A stretch of DNA of 12,976 bases from Emticicia sp031378715 (GCA_031378715.1 JANNEN010000093.1:1-12976); one strand, 5' to 3'. Shown: positions 1-6,670, numbered from the stretch's first letter. A program made the numbers and translations. The notes: generated by a model not told the origin, from the sequence alone.

Positions 1-11
1 AGCGAGTTACG

Positions 12-63
12 AGGCTTCGGAGAAGCCTAACATTAATTTTAAGGTTGGGCTTCTCCGAAGCCT
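12..63. repeat. Large hairpin made of two nested small palindromes
   Basis: Bases 12-31 pair with 44-63, 19 Watson-Crick pairs plus one G-T, around a 12-base loop. Each arm is also a small palindrome with 6-base stems and a 3-base apex: GGCTTC-GGA-GAAGCC at 13-27 and its complement, apex TCC, at 48-62. The element could therefore fold as one long hairpin or as two short ones. No U-tract follows, so a simple intrinsic terminator is not the best reading. It looks like a palindromic intergenic repeat of REP type. The gene to its left is outside the window, so its relation to a gene end is unknown. Confidence 0.75.
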
Positions 64-98
64 AAACGTCTGATAATCAATGCTTTCTACAAAGGTTA

Positions 99-113
99 AA
101 CATCTCCGATGTT
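99..113. repeat. Short hairpin with the same apex as the upstream pair
   Basis: AACATC-TCC-GATGTT is a perfect 6-3-6 palindrome. It has the same geometry and the same central TCTCCGA as the hairpin arm at 48-62, but the outer stem bases differ and are compensated on both sides. That pattern suggests a family of structured repeats and not a simple duplication. Confidence 0.55.
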
Positions 114-221
114 GTTATCCTGACGGCTATGGTGTCCTCACAGACAACGGCAAGTTATTTTTTGCCACAAATCAATAGTATGATAGTTTTCGCAGCTTAT
201 ATTTGCCAAAAAGCCAAAGAA

Positions 222-341
222 ATGTACGATAAACTCAAAGCATATTGTCAAAACATCATTTCACTAAGCGATGATGAACTCATGCTTATTGATAAATATT
301 TTGAAGTAAAGCAACTCAACAAAAAAGAGTTGCTACTGTAA
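222..341 (+). pseudogene. N-terminal stump of a Crp/Fnr-family transcription regulator
   Basis: From the ATG at 222 the frame encodes 39 residues beginning MYDKLKAYCQNIISLSDDEL and ending in KQLNKKELLL, then TAA. This matches the usual start of Bacteroidota Crp/Fnr regulators: a short helix, an acidic LSDDEL-type stretch, a KYF segment and a basic K-x-L-x-K-K-x-x-L-L strand leading into the cyclic-nucleotide-binding beta-barrel. Full family members are about 190-230 residues, so the barrel and the DNA-binding helix-turn-helix are missing. The three forward frames after 341 show no continuation. An earlier in-frame ATG at 129 would add 31 residues that do not resemble the family, so 222 is the sensible start. 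It is most likely a dead remnant left by a deletion. A functional 39-residue peptide cannot be excluded but has no support. Confidence 0.6.
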
Positions 342-378
342 TATTTTGTGTGCAGTCTTCAAATTAGCTAAAAATCAT

Positions 379-433
379 CACTAAGACACCAAGAAAATAC
401 TGAGGTTTTTGATATTTTCTTAGTGCCTCAGTG
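379..433. repeat. Decayed inverted repeat, CACTAAGACACC type
   Basis: Bases 379-398 and 414-433 form an imperfect inverted repeat, 17 of 20 positions paired, around a 15-base loop. The arms read CACTAAGACACCAAGAAAAT and, complemented from the other side, a variant with three changes. It lies in a gene-free stretch downstream of the regulator stump and resembles in style the repeats at 4610-4699. It is non-coding and could form a hairpin in RNA or a cruciform in DNA. Confidence 0.6.
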
Positions 434-485
434 GTAATAAATAGTGTTACACAGTTTTATTACAATAAGAAGTATTTTAGCCCAA

Positions 486-593
486 ATGAATGTGCAAAGT
501 GCTGATGTTGAGCAGTTTGAGTCAATTTTTACTGAAAAAGTCAAATCCAAAATTCGACTTTTGCTTTTGATTGTAAATTGCAAAACTCAATGA
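486..593 (+). other. Possible 35-codon gene remnant
   Basis: An ATG frame encodes 35 residues starting MNVQSADVEQFESIFTEKVK, then TGA. The amphipathic, charged start has the look of the first residues of a real protein, as in small helix-turn-helix or mobile-element proteins of Bacteroidota, but I do not recognise a family and the frame ends at once. It may be a remnant like the stump at 222-341, or chance. The rest of 342-776 holds only the inverted repeat at 379-433 and the possible control site before the heat-shock gene. Confidence 0.2.
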
Positions 594-606
594 TAGTTTT
601 CTTAAA

Positions 607-643
607 ACTGTCACATTCATTAAAAACACGACAATGTGTCAGT
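607..643. promoter_or_regulatory. Inverted repeat upstream of the Hsp20 gene, possible operator
   Basis: ACTGTCACATT at 607-617 faces AATGTGTCAGT at 633-643. The arms match at 10 of 11 positions across a 15-base spacer. It lies 133 bases before the Hsp20 start, and an AT-rich TATATTTA (643-650) resembling a Bacteroidota -7 box overlaps its right end. A paired site overlapping a promoter fits a heat-shock repressor or activator site. No matching TTG box was found at the right spacing, so the promoter part is weak. Confidence 0.35.
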
Positions 644-776
644 ATATTTAATCCAAAAACCCGTATTATCAGCCAAAAAGTCCGAAAAATATAAATGGTA
701 TGCAAATTGATGAGATGTCAGCATCGCCACAACGAAGTGGCTAAAAGCAAAAACCAACATCAAACCAATAGCAATC

Positions 777-1193
777 ATGGCAACATTAGTAAGAAATTTC
801 GCTCCTGTATTTCCCGCAATTTTGGGTAATTTCCTCAACGATTTTGAGCGTGTCGCACCCGCTCATCAGCAATCATTTCCTGCGGTTAATGTCTTAGAAA
901 GTGAAGATGCTTTCCAAATCGAACTGGCCGCTCCTGGTTTGAAAAAAGAAGATTTCAAGGTAAAGATTCACGAAAATACTTTGACAATCTCGACCGAAAA
1001 AACCACCGAAACCACGGGCAAATATACCCGCCGAGAGTTTAATTTCAGTACCTTCAAGCGTTCGTTTACGCTACCAAAAACCGTCGATGGCGAGCAAATT
1101 GTAGCTACTTATACCGATGGCGTATTGGGCTTGGTATTACCCAAAAAAGAAGAAGCAAAACCAAAAGAGCCACGCTCGATTGAAATTGCTTAA
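777..1193 (+). CDS. Hsp20/alpha-crystallin small heat-shock protein
   Basis: A 138-residue small heat-shock protein, an ATP-independent holdase that binds unfolding proteins in the cytoplasm until ATP-driven chaperones refold them. The alpha-crystallin domain spans roughly residues 36-124: it opens with PAVNVLESEDAFQIELAAPG, contains the G-L-K-K-E-D-F turn (54-60) and closes with the family signature GVLGLVLPKK (115-124). A short tail ends in an I-x-I motif (IEI, 135-137), which in this family docks into neighbouring subunits to build large oligomers. The N-terminal arm (about 35 residues) carries the usual F and P residues. Length is normal. The ATG at 777 lacks a clear Shine-Dalgarno sequence, as is common in Bacteroidota. 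A terminator follows at 1209-1250, so it is probably transcribed alone. Heat induction is expected for the family; the inverted repeat at 607-643 is the best candidate control site. Confidence 0.95.
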   Translation: MATLVRNFAPVFPAILGNFLNDFERVAPAHQQSFPAVNVLESEDAFQIELAAPGLKKEDFKVKIHENTLTISTEKTTETTGKYTRREFNFSTFKRSFTLPKTVDGEQIVATYTDGVLGLVLPKKEEAKPKEPRSIEIA

Positions 1194-1208
1194 TTTGAGT
1201 AATATTCT

Positions 1209-1250
1209 GAAAAGGCAAGGTGCGGCTTTACGGCAGTACCTTGCTTTTTC
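1209..1250 (+). terminator. Intrinsic terminator after the Hsp20 gene
   Basis: Bases 1209-1221 (GAAAAGGCAAGGT) pair with 1238-1250 (ACCTTGCTTTTTC): 13 pairs including one G-T, with a 16-base loop and a T-run on the 3' side of the stem. The A-run on the left arm would also let it act on transcripts from the right. Confidence 0.8.
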
Positions 1251-1621
1251 GGTAAAAGGTTGATTGCATTAGATTTCCGTTAAAATTTGTTAAAATTCAC
1301 CAATTTCTCGAATTTTAGTTTCTATTTTTACGTTAATTTTTCATCAAACAAAAACACAATTTATTTCGTTATAGTAAGAGAAATTAAATAAGTTGTTCAA
1401 GTTTACGAAGTATTTTTTGGTTAAATTGAACCTTCAAAGCCGCAGTTTTGTAGCCGCAGTGGAACTGAGTAAAATCAGGATTTTGGAGGCAAAAAGTTAA
1501 ACAAAAAAGGCGAGTAAAATTGGATAAGATATTTAATTTCTCTTCCACAAATTCGATTTGAAGAAATTTTACCCAAATTCGTTTAATAAATCATACATTA
1601 AAGTAAATCAACGGTAAACAA
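1251..1621. other. Gene-free leader region before the HtrA gene
   Basis: This 371-base AT-rich stretch has no credible reading frame. It contains GCCGCAGT twice in direct orientation (1439-1446 and 1453-1460, 14 bases apart) and a small palindrome CAAAT-TCG-ATTTG (1548-1560) about 60 bases before the HtrA start. Either could be a regulator site, which would be reasonable for a stress-induced protease. I could not find a convincing TTTG/TAnnTTTG promoter pair at the right spacing. Confidence 0.3.
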
Positions 1622-3157
1622 ATGAATAACACAGTAAAAATCGTCGGCATCGCTGTTTTGAGCAGCATCGTCACTATCGGAAGCTACCACTTGCTCGGCT
1701 TGCAGGGCAATAACGTAATTTTTAATGAAGCCTCAAAACCTTCGCTCAACCGCTTGGCCAATTACGATGGACCAGCGGGTGTGCCAGGCGATTTTACTTA
1801 TGCGGCCGAACTTTCAACGCCTTCGGTGGTGCATATTAAAGCGAAATCGTCCCGCTCGGCACCTCAACAACGCTCGGTTTTTGATGACTTTTTCGGTGGA
1901 GAAAGCCCCTTCGGACAGCCACGTGGCAACCAACAACAGGAGTCGTCGGGTTCGGGCGTATTTATTTCTGCCGATGGTTACATTGCCACCAACAACCACG
2001 TAATCGAAGGAGCAACGGAGCTTGAAGTCGTGACCTCCGACCATAAATCGTTTACGGCAAAAGTAATCGGCACCGACCCATCGACCGATATTGCCGTTAT
2101 CAAAATCGAAGGTAAGCACCCCGCCATGTCGTTTGCCAACTCCGACAACGTAAAAGTGGGCGAATGGGTATTGGCCGTGGGCAATCCGTTCAACTTAGAA
2201 TCGACCGTTACGGCAGGAATTGTGAGTGCGAAAGGGCGAAATATAGGCATTTTGGCCGAAAAGCAACAGCAACAAATGTATCGTCGCTACGGCGAGGACG
2301 GTCGTCAAGCAAAAGCTAATGATGCCATTGAGTCGTTTATTCAAACCGATGCGGCCGTAAATCCTGGCAATAGTGGTGGGGCATTGGTAAACCTCAAAGG
2401 TGAATTGATTGGTATTAATACCGCCATTGCGAGTCCAAACGGTGCTTACGCAGGGTATGCGTTTGCGGTACCGTCCGAAATCGTGAAGAAAGTAACGGCT
2501 GACATTGTAAAATACGGAAACGTACAGCGGGGATATTTGGGCATTAATTTGGTAGAATTAGACAGTAAGAAAGCCGAAGAATTTAATACAAAAACCGATG
2601 AGGGTATTTACGTAGCCGATGTCCTTGAAAAAGGAGCAGCTCAGGCGGCGGGTATTCAGAAAGGTGACGTAATCGTAAAAATTGATGGAATGGCTACGAA
2701 AAGTGGCCCTAAACTCCAAGAAATCATCGGTCGCAAACGCCCAGGCGAAGTAACCAAAGTAACGGTTAATCGCAACGGTTCGTTGAAAGATTACGACGTT
2801 ACGCTCCGCAACCGTGACGGTGGAAAAGATATCGTAAAGAATACGATTGTTTCAGAAAATAAAGTTTTTGAGCAATTAGGCATCGAATTAACCGAACTTT
2901 CTTCGGCTGATAAGCAAAAGATGGGCTTGCAAAATGGCGTACTCGTGAAGAAAATTTTTGAGGGAACGATTGCTGATTATACCCAAATGCGTGAAGGATT
3001 TGTGGTGATGAAAGTTGGCGAAAAACGCATCAACTCGGCCAGTGATTTCAAGGCCGCCATCAAGGAAGTAAAGGAAAGTGGCGAGGAAGGTGTCATGATT
3101 TGTGGCACTTACCAGAGTTCGTCCCGCACAACTTGTTATGGGTTGAGTTTGGAATAA
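1622..3157 (+). CDS. HtrA/DegP-family periplasmic serine protease with two PDZ domains
   Basis: A 511-residue envelope protease/chaperone that degrades or holds misfolded periplasmic proteins. Residues 6-27 form a hydrophobic N-terminal segment (signal peptide or membrane anchor). The chymotrypsin-like domain (about 60-295) has the full triad: His126 in TNNHVIEG, Asp156 in STDIAVIKI and Ser251 in NPGNSGGALVN. PDZ1 spans about 300-396 (starting at RGYLGINL) and PDZ2 about 410-511, which is the DegP/DegQ layout and not the single-PDZ DegS layout. A polar, Gln-rich insertion at about 211-234 sits between the GRNIG strand and the FIQTDAAVNPGNSGG active-site loop. The Q-linker at about 70-108 is also long and low-complexity. 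The ATG at 1622 is the only start that keeps the hydrophobic N-terminus. A terminator follows, so the gene is probably monocistronic. Gene names degP and htrA both fit, so no symbol is fixed. Confidence 0.95.
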   Translation: MNNTVKIVGIAVLSSIVTIGSYHLLGLQGNNVIFNEASKPSLNRLANYDGPAGVPGDFTYAAELSTPSVVHIKAKSSRSAPQQRSVFDDFFGGESPFGQPRGNQQQESSGSGVFISADGYIATNNHVIEGATELEVVTSDHKSFTAKVIGTDPSTDIAVIKIEGKHPAMSFANSDNVKVGEWVLAVGNPFNLESTVTAGIVSAKGRNIGILAEKQQQQMYRRYGEDGRQAKANDAIESFIQTDAAVNPGNSGGALVNLKGELIGINTAIASPNGAYAGYAFAVPSEIVKKVTADIVKYGNVQRGYLGINLVELDSKKAEEFNTKTDEGIYVADVLEKGAAQAAGIQKGDVIVKIDGMATKSGPKLQEIIGRKRPGEVTKVTVNRNGSLKDYDVTLRNRDGGKDIVKNTIVSENKVFEQLGIELTELSSADKQKMGLQNGVLVKKIFEGTIADYTQMREGFVVMKVGEKRINSASDFKAAIKEVKESGEEGVMICGTYQSSSRTTCYGLSLE

Positions 3158-3172
3158 AGAAACCGAATGTAA

Positions 3173-3218
3173 AAAACGCACTTGTGTTGATAAACTTTTA
3201 TCACCGCAAGTGCGTTTT
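3173..3218 (+). terminator. Intrinsic terminator after the HtrA gene
   Basis: AAAACGCACTTG (3173-3184) and CAAGTGCGTTTT (3207-3218) are a perfect 12-base inverted repeat. Between them TGATAA and TTATCA can extend the structure as an inner stem. The arm ends in a T-run, so this is a strong terminator separating the protease gene from the next gene. Confidence 0.85.
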
Positions 3219-3231
3219 GCTTTGTAAAGCG

Positions 3232-3261
3232 TTGAAGTTTTAGTTTTTAGCTTTACATTTA
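3232..3261 (+). promoter_or_regulatory. Candidate Bacteroidota promoter for the M16-family gene
   Basis: TTG at 3232-3234 is followed after exactly 19 bases by TACATTTA (3254-3261), which matches 7 of 8 positions of the Bacteroidota -7 box TAnnTTTG. It lies directly after the terminator and would give a leader of about 40 bases. The match was found by eye in AT-rich DNA, so chance is a real possibility. Confidence 0.35.
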
Positions 3262-3309
3262 CACCAGCGTTTACACAAACGATAATTTGAAAATAATAAC
3301 CGTAATTTG

Positions 3310-4590
3310 ATGATTTTAGACCGCACCATTGCTCCACCTTCTCAGAAAGTAGCCCACGTAAATATTCCGAAAGCTGAAAAAACTTTGCTTAACAACCAAA
3401 TCCCACTTTATACAATCAAGGCGGGAGAACAACCCGTGATGCGTTTAGAACTGATTTTTGACGCTGGAAGTAGGTTTGAAACATTGGCGGGCGAGTCGCT
3501 TTTTATTTCAAAAATGCTCACCGAAGGCACAAAAAACCGTAAAGCTGCCGAAATTAGTGAGTTTTTTGACCAGTTTGGGGCATTCATCGAAGTCAATCAA
3601 TCCTTCGAGCGGTTGGCAATCGTGGTGCATGGCATGACCAAACACCTGCCTAAACTCCTGCCGATGTTACAAGAACTCATCACGGAGTCGATTATTCCCG
3701 CCCAAGAATTTGAGATGCACAAAAATATTGCTTCCCAAACACTAAAAGTAAATTTGGAGAAGACATCTTTCGTGGCAAGTCAGGCATTTAGAGAGCAGAT
3801 TTTTGGGGCAAATCACCCCTACGGTAAGTCAATTAATCAAGCAACTATCGAAAATATTACCCAAGAAGCTGTTACTGATTTTTACGAAAAACAGATTTGC
3901 GGTAAGCAGTTTACGGTTTTTCTTTCGGGAAATTTTGGTGAAACCGAAACAAACGCAATCAACGAAACACTTGGCAGAATTACGGTGAAAACCGCAGAAA
4001 AGCAAGTAGAAAAACTGCACACGAGTCCCGAAGTTGGAGAACACCTCGTTGTCGAACGCCCCGAAAATATGCAATCGTCGATTCGGGTCGGCAGAAAATT
4101 ATTCAACCGTTCGCACCCCGATTTTTTTAAGTTCATTGTTACGAACACAATCTTTGGGGGCTATTTTGGCAGTCGTTTGATGAAAAATATCCGTGAAGAA
4201 AAAGGTTTTACCTACGGAATTTCTTCATCATTAATTCCACAAAAAGAAGCGGGATATTTAATTATCGGCACTGACGTAAAAAAAGAATTTACCCAACAAA
4301 CCCTTGACGAAATACGCAAAGAAATCAATATTCTAAAAACCGAACCGATTTCAGCAAATGAACTCGAAACCGCCAAAAACTACATGATTGGTTCGTTTAT
4401 TGGTTCGCTGAATACGCCATTTGAGGTAGCCGACCGACAGAAAGTAGTAATTTTGGAGAATTTACCCGACGGTTTTTATCAAAATTATGTACAAAGTATC
4501 AATGCAATTTCGGCCGCCGATGTGATGGAAATAGCTAATAAATATTTCAACGCCGCAGAGCTTTGCGAGGTTGTGGTTGGTGGGAAATAA
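3310..4590 (+). CDS. M16-family peptidase-like protein lacking the zinc-binding HxxEH site
   Basis: A 426-residue protein with the two-halves fold of M16B peptidases (mitochondrial-processing-peptidase-like). The N-terminal half has the expected strand FDAGSRFET and the region G-E-S-L-F-I-S-K-M-L-T-E-G-T, which lines up with the family's G-L-A-H-F-L-E-H-M-L-x-x-G-T. The metal ligands are replaced: Leu64, Ser67 and Lys68 stand where H, E and H should be, so this half cannot bind the catalytic zinc. The C-terminal half keeps the conserved GSRLMKNIREEKGFTYG block (287-303), including Arg295 and Tyr302, which in related enzymes help hold the substrate. Such inactive subunits normally pair with an HxxEH-bearing partner, often encoded next door, but none is in this window. 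No signal peptide is evident. The ATG at 3310 is preferred over the in-frame TTG at 3307. Confidence 0.88.
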   Translation: MILDRTIAPPSQKVAHVNIPKAEKTLLNNQIPLYTIKAGEQPVMRLELIFDAGSRFETLAGESLFISKMLTEGTKNRKAAEISEFFDQFGAFIEVNQSFERLAIVVHGMTKHLPKLLPMLQELITESIIPAQEFEMHKNIASQTLKVNLEKTSFVASQAFREQIFGANHPYGKSINQATIENITQEAVTDFYEKQICGKQFTVFLSGNFGETETNAINETLGRITVKTAEKQVEKLHTSPEVGEHLVVERPENMQSSIRVGRKLFNRSHPDFFKFIVTNTIFGGYFGSRLMKNIREEKGFTYGISSSLIPQKEAGYLIIGTDVKKEFTQQTLDEIRKEINILKTEPISANELETAKNYMIGSFIGSLNTPFEVADRQKVVILENLPDGFYQNYVQSINAISAADVMEIANKYFNAAELCEVVVGGK

Positions 4591-4608
4591 AGTTTGTACC
4601 ACATTTGT

Positions 4609-4699
4609 TTACCACGGAGGAAACAAGGGATTAACATAAAATGGAAATGTTATTTTTCTGTTTCCTATGTGGTATTTACTCTGTTTTCTCTGCGGTAAA
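4609..4699. repeat. Cruciform-like repeat between convergent genes
   Basis: TACCACGGAGGAAACA (4610-4625) faces a complementary copy at 4659-4674 with 14 of 16 positions paired, and inside it TAACAT (4632-4637) pairs perfectly with ATGTTA (4647-4652). A third, diverged copy of the same unit lies in inverted orientation at 4676-4699 (its complement begins TTACCGCAGAGAAAACAGAG). The unit occupies nearly all of the 111-base gap between the M16 gene and the oppositely oriented lactonase gene, so it may serve as a two-way terminator. It belongs in style with 379-433. Confidence 0.6.
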
Positions 4700-4701
4700 T
4701 C

Positions 4702-5703
4702 TCAAAATCCAACACCAACCGTCTTCGTTTGTACACGCAACACATACATATTGGCCGTAATATAAAGCACCGAGCCGTCATCGCCGAAAGCACAGTTTGC
4801 CGTGGGTTCTCCCGTATCAATTCTGCCCAAAAGTTTCGCATCGGGCGTGAGAACCAAGACTCCCCCAGGCCCCGTTGTGAAGATATTTCCTTTTTTATCA
4901 ATTTTCAATCCATCGGGTAAGCCCTTCAATCCTTGTTTTACCATTGAGGTCATGTCATAGAAGATTTTTCCTTTGCCCACTTTTCCATCAACAAAAACGG
5001 GATACGCCATCAAATACGCACGGTCAGGGTCGGACTGTGCCACGTAGAGTGTCTTTTCATCGGGCGAAAACGCCAAGCCATTCGGGCGAACCAAATCATC
5101 AATTATCAAGGTAACTTTTCCCATTTTATCGACTCGATAAACGCCAAAAAGTGGCGTTTCACGGCTGGGGTCGTCTTCTCTTTGACGTAAACCATAAGGC
5201 GGATCAGTAAAATAATAATCACCGTTCGAGTGCTGCACAACATCGTTGGGGCTATTGAATCGCTTGCCCGTATAATTATCAGCTAATGTACGTTTTCCAC
5301 CAACGGCGAGGGGCATTTCGGCCAATCGACGATCACCGTGTTCGCACGAAACTAAGTTGCCCACTTTATTGATAATCAAGCCATTACTTCCTGGCTCATC
5401 GCTATACGGCAGGATACCTGTATAGCCCGACGGTTTCAAAAACTCCGTAATTTGTTCGCCTTTTTTCCAGCGATAAATCGTATTGGCTGGCACATCTGAA
5501 AACAATAAATAATCACCATCTTTTACCCAAACTGGGCCTTCTGACCAAACGAAACCTTCACCCAAAACCTCAATCTTGGTATTTATGTCCAAAATTTTAT
5601 CCAAAGTGGCATCATATCGGTCAATTTTTCCGATAGTTTTTGACTGGGCAGTAATGATTTGCGTACTCATAGAAAAAATAGATAAGAATAAGATTTTTTT
5701 CAT
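4702..5703 (-). CDS. Secreted SMP-30/gluconolactonase-family lactonase
   Basis: A 333-residue six-bladed beta-propeller of the SMP-30/gluconolactonase/LRE family, which hydrolyses sugar lactones such as glucono-1,5-lactone using one divalent metal. Residues 1-19 (MKKILFLSIF... to TAQ) look like a Sec signal peptide cleaved near Ala19, placing the enzyme in the periplasm or outside. Expected metal ligands are present: Glu55 in WSEGP, Asn208 in RPNGLAFSPDE and Asp264 in LPDGLK. The R-F-N-S-P-N-D stretch (148-154) corresponds to the substrate-binding loop. Length is typical of secreted bacterial members. The start at 5703 gives the signal peptide directly. The gene is divergent from the AlbA_2 gene (174-base shared spacer) and convergent with the M16 gene. 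The exact substrate cannot be told from sequence; a role after a periplasmic sugar dehydrogenase is plausible. Confidence 0.9.
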   Translation of the reverse strand: MKKILFLSIFSMSTQIITAQSKTIGKIDRYDATLDKILDINTKIEVLGEGFVWSEGPVWVKDGDYLLFSDVPANTIYRWKKGEQITEFLKPSGYTGILPYSDEPGSNGLIINKVGNLVSCEHGDRRLAEMPLAVGGKRTLADNYTGKRFNSPNDVVQHSNGDYYFTDPPYGLRQREDDPSRETPLFGVYRVDKMGKVTLIIDDLVRPNGLAFSPDEKTLYVAQSDPDRAYLMAYPVFVDGKVGKGKIFYDMTSMVKQGLKGLPDGLKIDKKGNIFTTGPGGVLVLTPDAKLLGRIDTGEPTANCAFGDDGSVLYITANMYVLRVQTKTVGVGF

Positions 5704-5778
5704 GTTGGGTTAGGTTTATGCAAAACAAACGAAATTACGCAAATATGTGTTAAGTAATTGAAAATTTTGTTGAAATTC

Positions 5779-5809
5779 TTTGATAATCAAGACAAAAAAG
5801 CTATTTTTA
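5779..5809 (+). promoter_or_regulatory. Candidate Bacteroidota promoter for the AlbA_2 gene
   Basis: TTTG (5779-5782), 19 bases, then TATTTTTA (5802-5809), a 7-of-8 match to TAnnTTTG. Both the box sequences and the spacing fit the Bacteroidota housekeeping sigma-factor consensus. It would give a leader of about 60 bases before the ATG at 5878. I found no equally good site for the lactonase on the other strand. Confidence 0.5.
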
Positions 5810-5877
5810 GATAGGATTTTACGTTCTTTGCACCACACAAAACTGCTAAAAAGAACCCAAACCCAATCATTCGAGAA

Positions 5878-6561
5878 ATGATGGTGGACTACCAACCAAC
5901 CCAACAGTCAAAAGTTGATTTACGGGTACTAAAAGAACTCGTTCGCCACGGCGAAAACAAGTTCGTAGAGTTTAAGTTAAAAACCAGTCACCCCGAAAAA
6001 ATTGTCAGGGAAATGGTTGCTTTCGCCAATACCGATGGCGGAAAACTGATTGTGGGCATTGGTGACGACAAGAGTATCAAAGGCTTGAAATTCCCCGATG
6101 AAGATGAATATATTCTACAAAAAGCCATCGAAAGCTACATTTATCCCGCCATTGATTATACCCTCGAACGCCTGATTGTTGAGGGTGAACGTGAAGTGTT
6201 GATTTATGATATTCAACAAAGCCCATTCAAGCCTCATTATGTGGATTTGGACGGAATCGTAGAAAATCGTCGGGCGTACGTACGGGTGGCTGATCGCTCG
6301 GTGCAGGCCTCCAAAGAGATGCGAGAGATTCTGAAAGGCGAACGTAAAGCCTTGAATATCAAGTTTAATTACGGCGAAAAAGAGCAGATTTTGATGAAAT
6401 ATTTAGCCGAAAACCCAACTATTACCGTAGAAATTTACGCTAATATTGCCAATATCTCCCGAAAAGTGGCCTCACGGACTTTAATAGTTTTAGTGCTGGC
6501 CAATGTCATAAAAGTCCAACCCCACGAAGTTCAGGACTTTTTTATTTCTCATTCCTTATAA
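5878..6561 (+). CDS. AlbA_2 (Schlafen-type) domain protein with C-terminal winged helix
   Basis: A 227-residue cytoplasmic protein. Residues about 15-140 form an AlbA_2/divergent-AAA-4 type domain: G-E-N-K-F-V-E-F-K (Glu31 and Lys33 of the E-x-K signature), the strongly conserved FANTDGGKLIVGIGDD (49-64), and the late RAYVRVADRSVQAS strand (132-145). Residues about 163-215 look like a winged helix-turn-helix (EKEQILMKYL... ITVEIYANIANISRKVASR). The family is annotated as putative transcriptional regulator or nucleic-acid-binding protein; the Schlafen-related fold has also been tied to RNA cleavage and phage defence in other settings. Which applies here is unknown. Two ATGs occur in a row at 5878 and 5881; either could start it. 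It stands alone on its strand, divergent from the lactonase and convergent with the glycosylasparaginase, 109 bases away. Confidence 0.85.
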   Translation: MMVDYQPTQQSKVDLRVLKELVRHGENKFVEFKLKTSHPEKIVREMVAFANTDGGKLIVGIGDDKSIKGLKFPDEDEYILQKAIESYIYPAIDYTLERLIVEGEREVLIYDIQQSPFKPHYVDLDGIVENRRAYVRVADRSVQASKEMREILKGERKALNIKFNYGEKEQILMKYLAENPTITVEIYANIANISRKVASRTLIVLVLANVIKVQPHEVQDFFISHSL

Positions 6562-6670
6562 ACCCTAATTTGAATGCGAATAGATAAAGGCATAAATCTA
6601 TTTTTACAGAAGCCATTGATAATCAGCACATTATATAATATTTATCACATTTGTACATTGGTCATATTCA

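Noticed and set aside
129..221. Upstream extension of the Crp/Fnr stump to an ATG at 129
   Set aside because: The extra 31 residues do not resemble the family, and the ATG at 222 gives the normal family start.
620..838. A 72-residue hydrophobic frame on the - strand that resembles a small membrane protein
   Set aside because: It overlaps the start of the well-supported Hsp20 gene. Starting at an internal ATG (778) would avoid most of the overlap, but there is no family match or ribosome-binding signal.
1461..1490. GGAACT before the HtrA gene as a sigma-E type -35 box, as for degP in Escherichia coli
   Set aside because: No TCTGA-like -10 box follows at 16-17 bases, and Bacteroidota use a different sigma-factor set.
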